Shown: positions 1-11,395 of the stretch, piece after piece | Numbering within the stretch: position 1 is the first letter of the stretch | Layout of the letters: each line of letters starts with the position of its first letter | Assembly (NCBI GenBank): GCA_039566865.1 | Contig: CM076943.1 | Span: 35,658,663 to 35,722,662, forward strand | DNA length: 64,000 nt | Direction of reading: 5' to 3' | Source of the DNA: Aurelia coerulea | Taxonomy: Eukaryota > Cnidaria > Scyphozoa > Semaeostomeae > Ulmaridae | The notes under the pieces: model-generated | The model's input: only the letters and a program-made list of their open reading frames with translations | What the model was told of the DNA's origin: nothing | Database searches by the model: none | Position numbers and translations under genes: made by a program

Positions 1-89
1 TCTTTTTGAGCCTGACTTTAATCTTACAGTATTTAGGTCAGTCATGCGATTCTATGAACATTGCAAAACAGGCAACTGCTGGAAAAAGA

Positions 90-480
90 AGGGCTCGAGG
101 GCACATCACGAGGGCACACCAACATCGATGGCACGAGGGCATGCCAACAATTTCGGCACGCGGGCACACCAAAATCGGTGGCACGAGGGCATGGCAACAT
201 TTTGGGCACGCGGGCACGAGGGCACACCAACATGGAAGGCACGACGGCACGCCAACAATTTGGGCACGAGGGCACTGGGGCACGAGGGCACACCAACATG
301 GAAGGCACGAGGGCACGCCAACAATTTGGGCACGCGGGCATGAGGGCACGAGGGCACACCAACATGGAAGGCACCAGGGCACGCCAACAATTTGGGCACG
401 CGGGCATGAGGGCATGAGGGCACACCAACATGGAAGGCACCAGGGCACGCCAACAACTTGGGCACGAGGGCACGAGGTGA
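90..480. repeat. 66-bp minisatellite built on GGCACGAGGG
   Basis: Copies of CACACCAACATGG start at 223, 289, 355 and 421, giving an exact 66-bp period; earlier copies at 115 and 165 are spaced irregularly. Each unit is itself made of 10-12-bp GGCACGAGGG-like subrepeats. Because 66 is a multiple of three and the units lack stops, several frames on both strands stay open for 100-168 codons. The resulting His/Arg/Gly- or Cys/Pro/Val-rich translations are a by-product of the repeat, and no frame shows a sign of selection. Confidence 0.9.
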
Positions 481-500
481 TTAAAGGGCATGCAGGGCAA

Positions 501-1865
501 TAGGGTAAGACGGGGTAAAGTGAACTATTTTGGAGGTTTTTCAAGGATATCCTAAAGAGATTGTAGCTGAGGGCAAACTTTTTAACGTTGTTTTGACATT
601 ATGTCTTTGGGTCAGTTTATCAAGCAAAAATATTTTTCAAATCTTTTTCCATTGTCTCACAACAGAGCTTTCTTTGGCGACCGCTCTGCCTAGTTCACTT
701 TACCCCAGACCGGGGTAAAGTGAACTACTCAGCAATTGTTCGATAAAACCAAAATGATGCTGGTAAAACCCGAAAACATGATTTATTTTGCAACTCTAAG
801 GAGTTCTTCGCATGCAAAAACGAATTAAACCCAAACATTTCACAAAAGTGATATTTAAAAAAATTAAACGGTGACCTACGTTGAGAACGATCTTTGCAGA
901 TGAAAGATCAACAAAAAACTATTGTTAAAGTCACAAATTCGAGTCAGATTGCAAGACCTGAATATAATTCGATGAACAATAATGGGAATACACTTGGAAA
1001 ATACTATATTACATATAAATACCAAATCACCACAAAGAAAAACACTATTTTCAAAGTAGTTCACTTTGCCCTGAAACCTCCACCCAGAAATAAAACCAAA
1101 AATAGTTATAAATCTATGACAATTATCAATATTCTAATTTCACAGTGATTGCCATTTATCCTTTCCATGTCAATAGGTATGCTTGCTTCATCAAATCCCA
1201 ACAAAATTCTTGGATCAGTAACCGCATTTTTGAATGAAGGTCAAACTTCGGCTGTCAGATTTTTGGAGGTTTTTCAGGGAGCTGGTATCAGAATATATTT
1301 CTGTGTCATTAGAGCGAAAAATTATTCTGCAAATCATGATTTTCTGAAGGCAGAATTATGAACCAAATGAGATTGAAAAGGTCTTCTTCATCTGACTTCA
1401 TGTTCACATGAGAAAATAAAAAATCATGGGTAGTTCACTTTACCCCTCTCGAAGCAAAATATCGACTGGACGGTAGATCTTTTAAAATATCATGTTAACT
1501 GACAAAAAAGTCTTTCTTGGCCCTTTCCTTTTGGAAAAAGTAAACACATGGTATGTGCTTCAAATCGATAAAAACAATTATAGAAATGAATTTCGTCTTG
1601 GGGTCAAAAATTATGACCAAAGATAGGAGCCCAAACCTAACAACCATAATTTCCTGAGGTTGTTTTTACTGCCTCGGGTAAAGGGATTTTTTGCAACAAC
1701 AGGAAGAACTATTTTGCAAAAATGTTTTTATTTTCTGTGAGCACATGTAACAAAGCATTGGGCATAAATCATGTTTTATCATTGCATGTTTACTTTTGGA
1801 GAGAAGCGCGAATGTTCTGAGTAGTTCACTTTACCCCGTAGTTCACTTTACCCCGTCTTACCCTA
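501..1865. mobile_element. Non-autonomous TIR element with 27-bp perfect terminal repeats
   Basis: Bases 501-527 (starting TAGGGTAAGACGGGG) are the perfect reverse complement of 1839-1865. If the outermost TA is the target duplication, the TIR is 25 bp and the site fits a TA-inserting (Tc1/mariner-type) or related element. No transposase is visible; the short ORFs inside do not resemble any known protein. The 16-mer TAGTTCACTTTACCCC of the TIR recurs internally (see separate entry), and a 20-bp stretch near the left end (528-547) recurs at about 1260-1279. The element directly abuts the minisatellite. Confidence 0.75.
691..727. repeat. Palindromic pair of the TIR 16-mer inside the element
   Basis: TAGTTCACTTTACCCC at 691-706 faces its reverse complement at 712-727 with a 5-bp spacer. 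Further copies of the same 16-mer lie at 512-527 (reverse), 1057-1072 (two mismatches), 1431-1446, 1822-1837 and 1839-1854. Seven copies in 1.36 kb, two of them subterminal in tandem at the right end, look like binding sites for the cognate transposase or another DNA-binding protein. That role is inferred. Confidence 0.6.
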
Positions 1866-2318
1866 TAAACCACCACTGGCATGACTTTCGAAACGACAAT
1901 ACCGAAAACTGAAAAGGAGAATTAGGATAACATTGATGCGACTGGAAAAAAAAGAAAATTACAGATAATAACAACAGAATTAATAACACAAGGTTTCCAA
2001 ACCATTTGTGGTACTCAGCGAGTCCTAAGGGCATTGGATTAAAAGCATGTATCATGCTGCCAGTGGGAACACTGTTTCAGAGAAAGTCTCGGCGATCCTC
2101 AAACACAGGACACAGAACAATGGAACGGGATGACGGAACGACGGAACACCCATCGAACATCCGCAACGCGCCCCCCCCTTCAAAAACCAATGCGATCCAG
2201 CCCACCTCCCAGGAAGCAGTCCAATGACCAGCAAATCAAGGAAACCGAGGAAGCAATCCGCCCCGAGCCCGATACCCGGAAACGAACCAGGAGACATTTA
2301 TATTCAAATATATTGTAA
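1866..2318. other. Spacer without recognisable feature
   Basis: About 450 bp between two TIR elements. Short open frames exist on both strands around 2050-2300, but they overlap each other, have low-complexity composition and match nothing I recognise. I see no repeat or RNA gene here. Confidence 0.5.
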
Positions 2319-2808
2319 TACCAGGTGTCCCAAAAAATGTATACAAATTTGGTTGACTCCAGCGATGCGAATGTAGCTTTAATCAACGGCTAATCACTCT
2401 CAAAATGTTCCTCAATAGTTAACTTGAACATAGATACTCTCGTTTGTTGGTATTTGTGCTTTGAGACCTGCAATATCAAACTTGAAAGCTCAAGTTTGCG
2501 TCTACTTGCAAACCATAGGTTTGGCCTTTTGGCCTAAACACATTCCCGAACCACATCGAAATTAAGAATGAAAATTGATAAAAAATTAAGGAACTTCCCA
2601 ATGGGTGACTTGGGGGTTGACTTCTGGAAAACAGAATAATACAAGATCTAATATTGTTCGAACTTTATCAAGGCTCTCGTTGATTTATACGCTGTGCCTT
2701 AAGAAATGGCTTAGCCCAAGAGGCTAAAGCTCTCGTTTGCAGGAAGAGGCAAGCTTTTAAGATTGATATTTTTGCTCTCAAAGCACCAATACCGACAAAC
2801 GAGGTGTC

Positions 2809-2809
<1 letters not shown>

Positions 2810-2861
<52 letters not shown>
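2810..2861. repeat. (TAA)17 microsatellite, LINE 3' tail
   Basis: About seventeen TAA units. They sit at the 3' side of the minus-strand LINE fragment, so the run is probably the simple-repeat tail left by target-primed reverse transcription rather than an independent microsatellite. A similar (ATT)n run precedes a related LINE 3' end at 58100-58215. Confidence 0.85.
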
Positions 2862-3830
2862 GAATATTTATACAGGATAACCTATCAGCATAATGATTAT
2901 GCTGTTATCTTAAGGGTCCTGTCATAAAAGTAAAAGGAAAAGAACTTATAGCTGCTACATTATGTGTTTGTTTTATAAAAGGAAATATACGTATCGATAG
3001 TTTCTTCACGAGAAATGTTCATTTAAAAACGAAGTAAAAACAATCCTGGACTCAATCTTCCTTGCATCGAGTGGCAATTCATTAAAAAGCCTCCCACCAG
3101 CAAAAGCGACACACTTTTGTCCAGTTTTCGTTTTCATGTGTGGCAGTTTAACGGTATTGTTATTATTTCTTGTCCCTTTTCCGTGGTTTGTTCTTTCAAA
3201 ATACTCTTCAAAGGGTTCACATACATTCTTCTGTAGGCAGTCAAAAACAAACTTGCATACGCTCTTCTTCCTTTGATTCTCTATGTTTGGAATTCTCAAA
3301 TCTGCGTTCGGGGGACATTTTGATTTTATAATGTTTATACTTCGTTTCTCAATACTACGCAATCGCTTTAATTTTGAATTTGGCCATCCAAGCCCAACTG
3401 ATCCACAATACGTGAATAGGGGCATGATCATTGCGTTGTAGATTACTACAGCTGTTGACGTATCAATGGAACTGCGAATGCGCCTGAGCAGGTTTACCCT
3501 TCCTGCTGCCTTTTTGCTGGTTATATCAAGATGAATATCAAGAGTTAATGAAGGGTCTAATGTTACTCCGAGATATTTATATTGTGTTGTACAATTGATG
3601 GAGGTCTCGCCGAATTTGATTTTGAGCTGTCTTTCTTTGAATTTATTCAATCTCTTTGCTGTGCCAAAAAGCATAGCTTCGGTTTTCTCTTTCTTCAGAT
3701 TTATGATTAGCTCGTTTTTGCACAACCAGGTGGCCAGGCTGTTAACATCTTGATTCAGATAGCTTTCAATGATGTTCATTTCACTACTTGATGTAAAAAT
3801 AACAGTGTCATCTGCATATGTCACAATCTT
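2862..3830 (-). mobile_element. 5'-truncated LINE inserted in a foldback arm
   Basis: The fragment contains the C-terminal half of a LINE reverse transcriptase and a short 3' UTR (2862-3005). The ends of the insertion are set by the interrupted arm of the surrounding foldback: the arm sequence stops at about 2811 and resumes at about 3831. It is truncated just upstream of the YADD catalytic motif, which is normal for incomplete LINE reverse transcription. Confidence 0.75.
3006..3824 (-). CDS. LINE reverse transcriptase, C-terminal fragment (272 codons)
   Basis: An uninterrupted frame that opens at the catalytic motif of the RT palm (MTYADDTVIF, residues 1-10) and continues through the thumb. 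KYLGVTLD is at about residues 83-90, a typical LINE motif. The distal part carries FTYCGSVGLG and the conserved RLFNELPLDAR near the C-terminus, and ends in a natural stop. The N-terminal palm/fingers and the endonuclease are absent, so it cannot be active. CR1/L2 or Jockey-type by resemblance. The 5' end is a truncation point and the listed ATG is not a real start. Confidence 0.8.
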   Translation of the reverse strand: MTYADDTVIFTSSSEMNIIESYLNQDVNSLATWLCKNELIINLKKEKTEAMLFGTAKRLNKFKERQLKIKFGETSINCTTQYKYLGVTLDPSLTLDIHLDITSKKAAGRVNLLRRIRSSIDTSTAVVIYNAMIMPLFTYCGSVGLGWPNSKLKRLRSIEKRSINIIKSKCPPNADLRIPNIENQRKKSVCKFVFDCLQKNVCEPFEEYFERTNHGKGTRNNNNTVKLPHMKTKTGQKCVAFAGGRLFNELPLDARKIESRIVFTSFLNEHFS

Positions 3831-3961
3831 TTATGTTAAGGTTAACTATCGAGGAACATTTTGAGAGTTAGCTATCAATTAAAGCTAAATTCACAGTGCT
3901 AGAGTCAACCAAATCCGTATATTTTTTTTAGGACACCCGGTATAATTATTATAATATCCTA

Positions 3962-4035
3962 TCATATTGTATTGTATTATATTATATTATGTTATGTTAT
4001 ATTGTATTGTATTGTATTGTATTATTGTTATTATT
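3962..4035. repeat. (TGTAT)n-like AT-rich microsatellite
   Basis: Imperfect run of TATTG/TATAT/TGTTA pentamers, purest at about 4000-4025. It lies just right of the TA element ending at 3940. Confidence 0.7.
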
Positions 4036-4137
4036 AAGTTGCTTTAAAAATTCTTTTAAATTCTCAATAAATAAACACTTACCTTTGAGTATTGGTTGCT
4101 CGGACAACGTGTCGTAGCAACACTGACATACACATTT

Positions 4138-5206
4138 CGCTTGAAGACCCATGGTCAACCAGCATGCTTTGCGTGGACCAACAATACCATAATGCAATTC
4201 TTGACTATCAAAAGCAAAACAAACTCTTATAAAAGTAATGACTGAAGAGCCCCGTGCACCACAAAACTTCTGCCGTGCACGAACACAAGCCCCCATTCTG
4301 CCATATGATCTTTATCATGTTCTCTTTATCTTTCAGTTGGATTAAGAAAGCTCTATTTTGATGCTATACAATTTTTGGGCAATAGCTGAGTGCAATTTGT
4401 CACAGCAAATTTATTGCGAAAAGGCTTTTTAATGGGGGCTTTTGCTTGCGTTTACTTGCGTTTGCGTTTGCGTTGGCTTTGTGTTACTTGCACGGGCTTT
4501 TTCAGTTACTACAGGGTATCCCAAAAAATTGTGCCCCGTTTGTCTGAAGATTGCGACAAAACGGCAAAATATTTTCGCCAAACTTTTGCATGATGGTGCT
4601 CTGCAGGTGTTCAATTAAAGTTTGCAACCATCCCCATAAAAATCCGTTGAAAAATGATGGAGCTATGACCTTCAGGAGACCAAATTTGCCCAATCACTGA
4701 AGCCATCGGTCGGCCATTTTGTCTTACAATTTTGCAGCGATAAATAGCTTTATGGAATGAAAATGAAACAGCAGCCTCCAATGTCATAGCTCTCGTGAAA
4801 ATTCCGATAATCCTCGAAGAGTTCCAATATTTCTGACCTCACAGAAATTTTTCTTACCTCACGTGAAGATACTTATCACTGCAAAATAGTAAGGCAAAAT
4901 GGCCGACTGCTGGTTTCAGTCGTCAGGCAAATTTGGTCTTCTGAAGATCGTAGCTCCATCATTTTTCAACGGATATTTACGGGGATGGTGGCAAACTTTA
5001 ATTGAACATCTGAAGAGCACCATCCTGCAATGTTTGGCGAGAATCTTTTGCTGTTTTGTTGCAATCTTCAGACAAACGGGGTATAATTTTTTTGGGACAC
5101 CCTTTAGTTTGAAATAGTTTATCATTTAATTGACAGTCAAGAATTGCATTGTGGTATTGATGATGTGCCCAAAGCATGCCGGTTGACAATGGGTCTTTAA
5201 AATTGC
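4138..5206. mobile_element. Older inverted-repeat element hosting a MITE
   Basis: Bases 4138-4212 are the diverged reverse complement of 5128-5206 (for example AATGCAATTCTTGACT at the left against AGTCAAGAATTGCATT at the right). The interior contains the separate TA-flanked foldback 4512-5104. The right boundary is unclear because the Helentron-like element starts 20 bp further on. No coding potential. Confidence 0.55.
4512..5104. mobile_element. TA-flanked foldback MITE (593 bp)
   Basis: The left end CAGGGTATCCCAAAAAATT and the right end, whose reverse complement begins AAGGGTGTCCCAAAAAAATT, form terminal inverted repeats that extend as imperfect arms of about 200 bp. TA dinucleotides flank both ends (4510-4511, 5105-5106). 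The GGGTGTCCCAAAA terminus is the same type as in the elements at 2321, 34198 and 58702, pointing to one mariner-like superfamily. Non-coding. Confidence 0.75.
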
Positions 5207-5225
5207 AATTATTTTGCTAGCATGA

Positions 5226-6431
5226 TTGATTACAAAGTCCAACTTTGTAATCTAAGAAGGGGCTTCGATGTCAGGCTGTCAGAAAGAAAGTAAGTAACCC
5301 ACTTCCGTGACGCTCGTTAAAGCGATTGATTAACGTTTTATCTCTGCTAATTGGCACTGAAATAAAGAAAGCGCACATAAAGCGCATACAAGACAGAAGT
5401 TTCCCGCGATCCTATAGCAACATTTGACGTCGGCTTATTTCATGTTAGACAGATTTGACACCATAAGATGGATAAATTACCATGATGTTTACCCTGGCAC
5501 AACAACAAATTTACCCAGAATTGGCACGTTCTTGACTTCAGTAGCAGCTTAATTATGTCAAAACAATCGTTTTCTAGAACGAACGAATTAGCCACTTATT
5601 GATAGTACTCATTATGCAAATAAGTCAACTTTAGGGGATGATGTAACTGGTGGCCTGCACAGAGGCTAGCATTCGCAGCATCACCGAAGATAGAAGGATC
5701 CCCTTCCTACACAGCTACAGAAAGGTGCAGAATCCCAGCAAACAATAGACCTTTTAGCTATTCTAAAAGGAGCCTGGATCGAACGTTATTTTTATACATT
5801 TTTATACGTTACGTTCGATCGAGTGGCGTTAGAGCTTCTATCACTATTGTGCACATTCGAAAATTCAAATTCTACAAAGTGTAGCAAAAGTTTGTTCGAT
5901 TCTGATTCTTTCCTGAATAGTAAAAAGGTCTATGGCGCCATTGACTGGGGGAAGGCACGAGATCACACTGAACCAAAACATCTTCATGCATATCATTCTG
6001 CACAGAGGTTATCTTCGTGACTGCTTGTCTCAAATTAGATGCCCGCGAATAGCAACAATTGAAACGTTCTGTAGGGTTCTGCATAAGTATTTTTGCGTTA
6101 TCGTAAATCTCACATGACATCTCATTTGACACTGATGCACCAATAGTTTCGTGCACGAACAAAGCAAACTAGGGGTAATGACTTTTGATTTTTGCATATC
6201 ATTCTCGTTTGACATAAAGACCAAAATATTGCCTTTGAGGCGATTCTTGTCCTTATACAAGGTGCTCGATTTTCCATTGAAGGCGCGACTTTAGCAGCAA
6301 CACTCATCTCTCTGACTGTAGCTAAAAACAGCACCTACGGTCATTTGGGGTTATGAAGAAATCAACATTCAGATATTCTTATGCTTGTTTAGCTCAGGAC
6401 AGACTTTGTAATCATCCAAAAGGATCTTATG
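5226..6431 (+). mobile_element. Helentron-like non-autonomous element, copy 1
   Basis: Nearly identical over its length to 49361-50570. It starts TTGATTACAAAGTC and carries the inverse GACTTTGTAATC not at its right end but about 20 bp inside, followed by a small hairpin (ATCC-AAAA-GGAT) and CTTATG. A terminal inverted repeat displaced at one end, a 3' hairpin and insertion between Ts without target duplication are the features described for Helitron2/Helentron elements. No Rep/helicase is present. ORFs of 60-100 codons inside are shared by both copies only because the DNA is shared. Confidence 0.55.
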
Positions 6432-6439
6432 TTTTTTAA

Positions 6440-9400
6440 AGTGCCACTGAAGTGTAGTAGTGAAAATTTTGATAATGCCATTTTTGTAATGATTATGAAT
6501 AAACAAGAGCCGCTGAATCGAATGATATAATTATTTCCTGTATATTGTTTCTATAAGTATCATATTTTAAGCCCTAAAGTGCCAATTATCAAGTTTCTTT
6601 GTGCGAAAAATAATGCGCGGCCAAACTGGAATGTGTGACGTACTTTGATTTATCACTCGCTGTGGCGTGGTATGTTTTTAACTGCAGTTCAGCCTGGAAG
6701 TCACGCGAAGCTCGACGCGAAGCTTCTGGTAAACTGTTTAAAAAGCAGAAAATGCCACTTTCTGGTGACTTTAACAACGCCAGCTGCATGAGATATAATC
6801 ACGGCTCGCAGGTTCTCGGGAAAACTTCCATTACAAGAGCAGAATCATCGAGAACTTGGTATAAGCATGGTATCTACGCAAAGGGTTATTAGGCCTATTG
6901 GCAGCTGAAGCAACAAGACTAACTCGACAAGCCTGTTTTCTGCAAAGAACATTGATTTACATTTTACACTTGGCTTTTGACGAAATTAGACTACTAAGAC
7001 GTCGTAAGATCAACATAGCATCAACGTCTGGAAGCTGAGAGATTGTGCTGTGTTGCTCTGAGGAGCGAAGAAAAAATCCCGAGTTCATTCCTTCAGGTGG
7101 GTGCAAGTTTTGTTGTGCTTGTGTTGCTGCTCTCTGAGATTTGACGGTGTAGCATATCGATGCAGTGATTGTTTTAAGTTTAGTATCGAGGACCGTTTTG
7201 AATTATAATGAATGAAATGGTATTTTCAGATTTGATTTGAATGAAAGCACTGTGGATGCACAGTTGGTAACAGGTCGGTCTCCTGACCCCAAATTCTGAG
7301 GACCGTTCCTTGCCTTTTGTGGTCCTAGTTTCCAAACCATACAGAAAGGAAAATGCTCTCAACCTGGTGGAAACCGGTTTTGTTTACCACTCATATGGTG
7401 CCTATTACCTAAATAATAAAAAATGCAAAGCAGATGTAGTTGTTATTTTTGGCTCTTGTTAACCAAAGGACTGTTGTTCATTGAGTTATGAATTTTTATT
7501 TGATATTTTAGATGAAATGAAAGATCAAGTCAACCAAGATGAAGAGCAGATGCAGAACTCATTTGGCATATCTGTTCAATAATCTCTTTGATGAAAAATG
7601 ATCTCAGTGCAAACAGAATTGGGTTTGAAAATGAAGGTGACCTGACGACAGCTTTCACTGCCTCAAGATACTGAAACAGTTACATTTATTTTGACAAAGA
7701 GTTAGTTGAACACTTGTTTATTTATGGAGTATAATGCATCCTGCCATTGATCTTGTAAGAGTAGGTACCAATAAGAGTGGTAAGAGGAATAAAATCTTGA
7801 GATCAAACTCTCTTTTCCTGTTCCTTGGATAATGTACTTCAGTGCAAAATTAAACCACTTATTTTGGAAGAAACTAAGAATTTGAACCAGTATCGAGTTT
7901 CTTAAAATTATCAGACTTCAAGGTTCTACTGTATATAACAATCTCCATGTCTACTACCGATGCCTTTGTGAAAATTTCAAAACAAAGTTGTTTTAGACAT
8001 TTACACATGCTTTTTATGAGAAACTGCTTACAAGAAACTCAACTCTAAGATCCCCCAAAATTATGAGACTCCAATACTGGGAACATATAACTTAGGAAAC
8101 TATCAAGTTTTAATAAAGGACATCCTCATCATATTTGTACTTTATTTTCACTTGTTTTCTGTCTGATATTACTCAGGAGGTACTTGAGTAAATGTCTAAC
8201 ACTGGAAAGGCTCCAAAAAATGTTGCTTTCAAATATTCACAAAAGCAAAGGCCACAAATACAAAGATTGTTGAAACCTTTGAGAAACTTTTAACTCTGAG
8301 AACTGCAAATCTGATGATGTTAAGAAACTTTCAGTACTGACTCAGATTCTTTCTTATAAAAGACAGGGATGTAGGAAGCATCTCAAACTTGGGGGGCATG
8401 ACACTTCAAAGACATCTTTCTCATAGAGCTAATGCCCCCAGTGTCCTCCCTTTCTATGTTTCTGATAAAAAACTCGGGCACCTTCCAAGTAATATGCTAC
8501 AAGTAAAAATGAAGTAAAATTAAGCTGAGGAGTTTCTTTATTGGAATTTAAGTTAAATTTTCCTAGAACTGGAGTTTCTTAATTCTTTGGCGACCTGAGA
8601 GTTGAGCTTCTTATGGCTGGTTTCTTGTAAAAAATATGTGTAATGTTCACTTTGTGTATCCAGAGAATTTGACAAACACTTCCTGTGATTTTCTTCAACC
8701 TGTGAGTATGAGAAGCTATGGTGATGGCCCCTAATCTACCAATAATTTTCTTCAGTTTGGCTACACATGCTCAGTAAGAAAATAACAGAAAATAAGCAGT
8801 AATGATGTTAAATGGATTATTGCTACCTTCTAACCTACATGCAAGTTTTGAAAGAAACACTGAAGTAGGGCAGGAAAAAAACACAGTGGCCAGTTTAAAT
8901 ATGCCTGATGAACAGCAAAGACAATTTTGTAAATAAAAATAACCCTTCCCTGCTGATATCCCTGATTGGAACTCTTTGGTATAATGTCAATACCAATGTC
9001 AGATAGAACCACAGTTTGTTTGTTAACTTTCTTAAATACAACTCACATTTTTTGCATATGAGGAAGTACATGTAAAGAACCCAACAACTGCATACAGGGC
9101 CTATTTTACAACATTTGGAAACTGGTGTGCACCTATGTTTCATTCAATTCCTACTCTGGTCATTTCCCTGGGACACCCCTGGGTATTTGCTCATAAAATA
9201 TTCCTGGCCCCCATGCGTTTGACTGCAAATTTTCCCCTGCTTCCAGGGGCATTTGGTAATAGTAGTGATTATAGCGTTTGCTTACGAAGTTTTTGGGAGT
9301 ACGCATGCCAAGTCCCTGGGCATTTGCCAATAGACTTGCCCCATCCCCTGAGGCATCTGTACAAGCAATTCTTTGACCCCTGGGCTGCCTGCAGAGGATG

Positions 9401-11021
9401 GTCAGGGCAGGAATAGAATGAGACATTAGGTTGAATATCAAACATAATTGAGAAATGTTATTTGGAGTTTGGTTTTCCCAAATCCTTCAAACTAACTTTA
9501 TATTGTAGAGAATACTACCATCCTCACTTGAAACAGATCATACCTTTCATTTTTGCAAAAGGATTTACTGCTATTGTGCAGCTGGGCCCTAAAGTCTGAG
9601 TTAATTTTTTCATTTTTAATATGAAAACATATTTAGGATGATTCCCACCTCATCTCCTTTTAATCTTCTGCAATCTATTTTCAACGTTTTATGAAACCAC
9701 ATAACAAAAGCTGAACTTATTTTTTACTGTGACAAGAAATATCAGGTATTGTGATGTGAGGCCAAGAGACAGTGTTAGACTCAGAATTTTGGGCTGAGAA
9801 AAATATATGCTGCCATGTGTGGAATTCACTGTTTAAGATAAGCCACACTCTTTTCTTGTTATACAATACAATGCAATACAAAACAGCATCAGCGGCAAAG
9901 TTTCAGTTGCTTGTAAAATGTTTTGGTATCCATAAAATTCTGAATTTCCAGCTTGTCCTGCAGGGTTCAAGTTCTAGGCCATTTTGCATGAAATATTCTC
10001 ATCCAATTGGAGTCAACCATGCTCTAAGCAATGTTTATACCAGATTTGTTGGACCTGAATAACAATAAATAACAAAACATTTAACTCTGAATTGGCTTAC
10101 CAACCACAGTCAATTGTGATAAAAAGGCAAAACTTCATGTTTCTACATTTTCTACCTTCTTACAGGCAAATTTTGATTTTCTATTTATTGCAATAATAAC
10201 AGATAACCGCAAATCCTGGTAACAAAAATCATGTTCAGTTTCATACCATCTTAGGCTCACTTAATTCGCTCCTTTTAGGTTACTGCCAATTTAATAAGTT
10301 TGCAGAAAACTCATATCTGATCCCCTTCGTGCTTCTGGTCAAGACAAGTTTGCTCAAGTGGTGGTGAAAAGCCTCACAATCACAACGAACACCAATTCAA
10401 ATGACCTATCATATCAACACATAAAAGAAAAACAAATAAAGCATTCAAGCACAAATTCTCACCATTTAATTGTAGAAGCACTTCCAGGTGTCCATTAATT
10501 GAAATATCTGATCTCCCAACATGCCGTAATTGATGCTTCCAATCTCGCCATCATCGCCTCTTCCCTGAATTTGATACGGGCAAGAGGGCCTAAATCATCG
10601 TCAATAAAAGGCGGCTTTCAAACAGTTTTAAACCGGCTACATCACTCCGCAGCATTTGTTATTTATCATCCCGTGGTCACTTGGTACTACTGATGCGATT
10701 GGAATCCAATTTATCTCCAAAGTCTCGGCAAAACATGCAATAATATTCACTTTTCCTCACGGCACATTGGCAGCCAGGCACCTTCCTTCCAGTCGTTCAC
10801 AGTGGTGTCTTCGTGTGTGATGAATTGAATGGAACGCTTGATAAATCAATCTACGTCACTCGGCCCAGGCTCTTTTCGCAAGACCAAGGGGTAAAAACAC
10901 CCCAAAAAATGGCATTTCCCGGCACCAAAATGAACAAATATTTACGTCAATCGAATCATCGATGATTTTTCCATCAGGGATCGCATTAACATTTTTTTGA
11001 CTAACACACTTCAGTGGCACT
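6440..11021. mobile_element. 4.6-kb non-coding element with TTAA target duplication
   Basis: AGTGCCACTGAAGTGT at 6440 is matched in reverse complement by ACACTTCAGTGGCACT ending at 11021, with imperfect extension to about 40 bp. TTAA flanks both ends (6436-6439, 11022-11025), the signature of piggyBac- or Kolobok-type insertion. The interior is AT-rich with only short unrelated ORFs and holds one small MITE (9137-9424). I see no transposase on either strand. Alternatively the interior is host DNA caught between two solo ends. Confidence 0.6.
9137..9424. mobile_element. Small GC-richer MITE inside the TTAA element
   Basis: About 45 bp at the left (GTTTCATTCAATTCCT...) pair imperfectly with the right end (reverse complement GTCTCATTCTATTCCT...). 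The segment contains repeated CCCTGGGCATTTG-like words and is clearly richer in GC than its surroundings. The overlapping 93-codon ORFs on both strands are a consequence of that composition. Confidence 0.45.
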
Positions 11022-11395
11022 TTAAAGGTGCTTCAATCTAATTTCTTCCAGGCCTTGATCGTTCTTTGAGGTATACCTCCACAATCAGAGATGAACAAAG
11101 TTGTGAAATGTCACAAGGTAGGTAAATTGCAGTCCTATTCCTGTCGTTGTTATTTTCTGTATACTTCCTTGTGAATGATAGATCCGCAGGAACGTCAATA
11201 CGACAAAGCAATACATTTAGGGTCTTACGTTATTATTTGCAATGTTGAGTGACCGGAAAAAAAGTGAATTGTGAAAGCATTTCACGCATAATAGAGTAAA
11301 CCGTAGAAATTAAACACAGTGAAGAAATGGAAAACGAGGCTGGTCGCAAACTTCCGCCCAAGGAAAAACATGGCGGGCCGGATTGAAGCTGGCGG

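Larger units (their letters stand above)
2321..3940. mobile_element. TA-flanked foldback element, right arm split by a LINE
   Basis: The left end CCAGGTGTCCCAAAAAA (2321) matches the reverse complement of the right end, which finishes at 3940 in GGACACCCGG. Both ends are flanked by TA, as expected for Tc1/mariner-type insertion. The inverted repeat is long: 2321-2545 pairs with 3836-3940 plus 2690-2810. The right arm is therefore cut at about 2811/3831, exactly where a LINE fragment with a (TAA)n end lies. No transposase remains. Its arms resemble those of the element at 34198-36307, so the two belong to one family. Confidence 0.75.

Noticed and set aside
6..544. Long ORFs (up to 168 codons) on both strands
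   Set aside because: They are translations of the 66-bp tandem repeat, open in several frames at once.
5823..6334. ORFs conserved between 5872-6260 and 50070-50476
   Set aside because: The two regions are copies of one transposon with near-identical DNA, so shared ORFs carry no evidence for coding. They overlap each other on both strands and match no domain.
9135..9441. 93-codon ORFs on both strands
   Set aside because: Mirror-image frames in a GC-rich MITE with inverted ends; no domain.
6440..11021. Host gene with introns across the 4.6-kb interval
   Set aside because: Only short frames, no recognisable domain, and inverted ends with TTAA duplications explain the interval better; a minus-strand frame near 10500-10610 looked protein-like but has no start, splice context or homology I can name.
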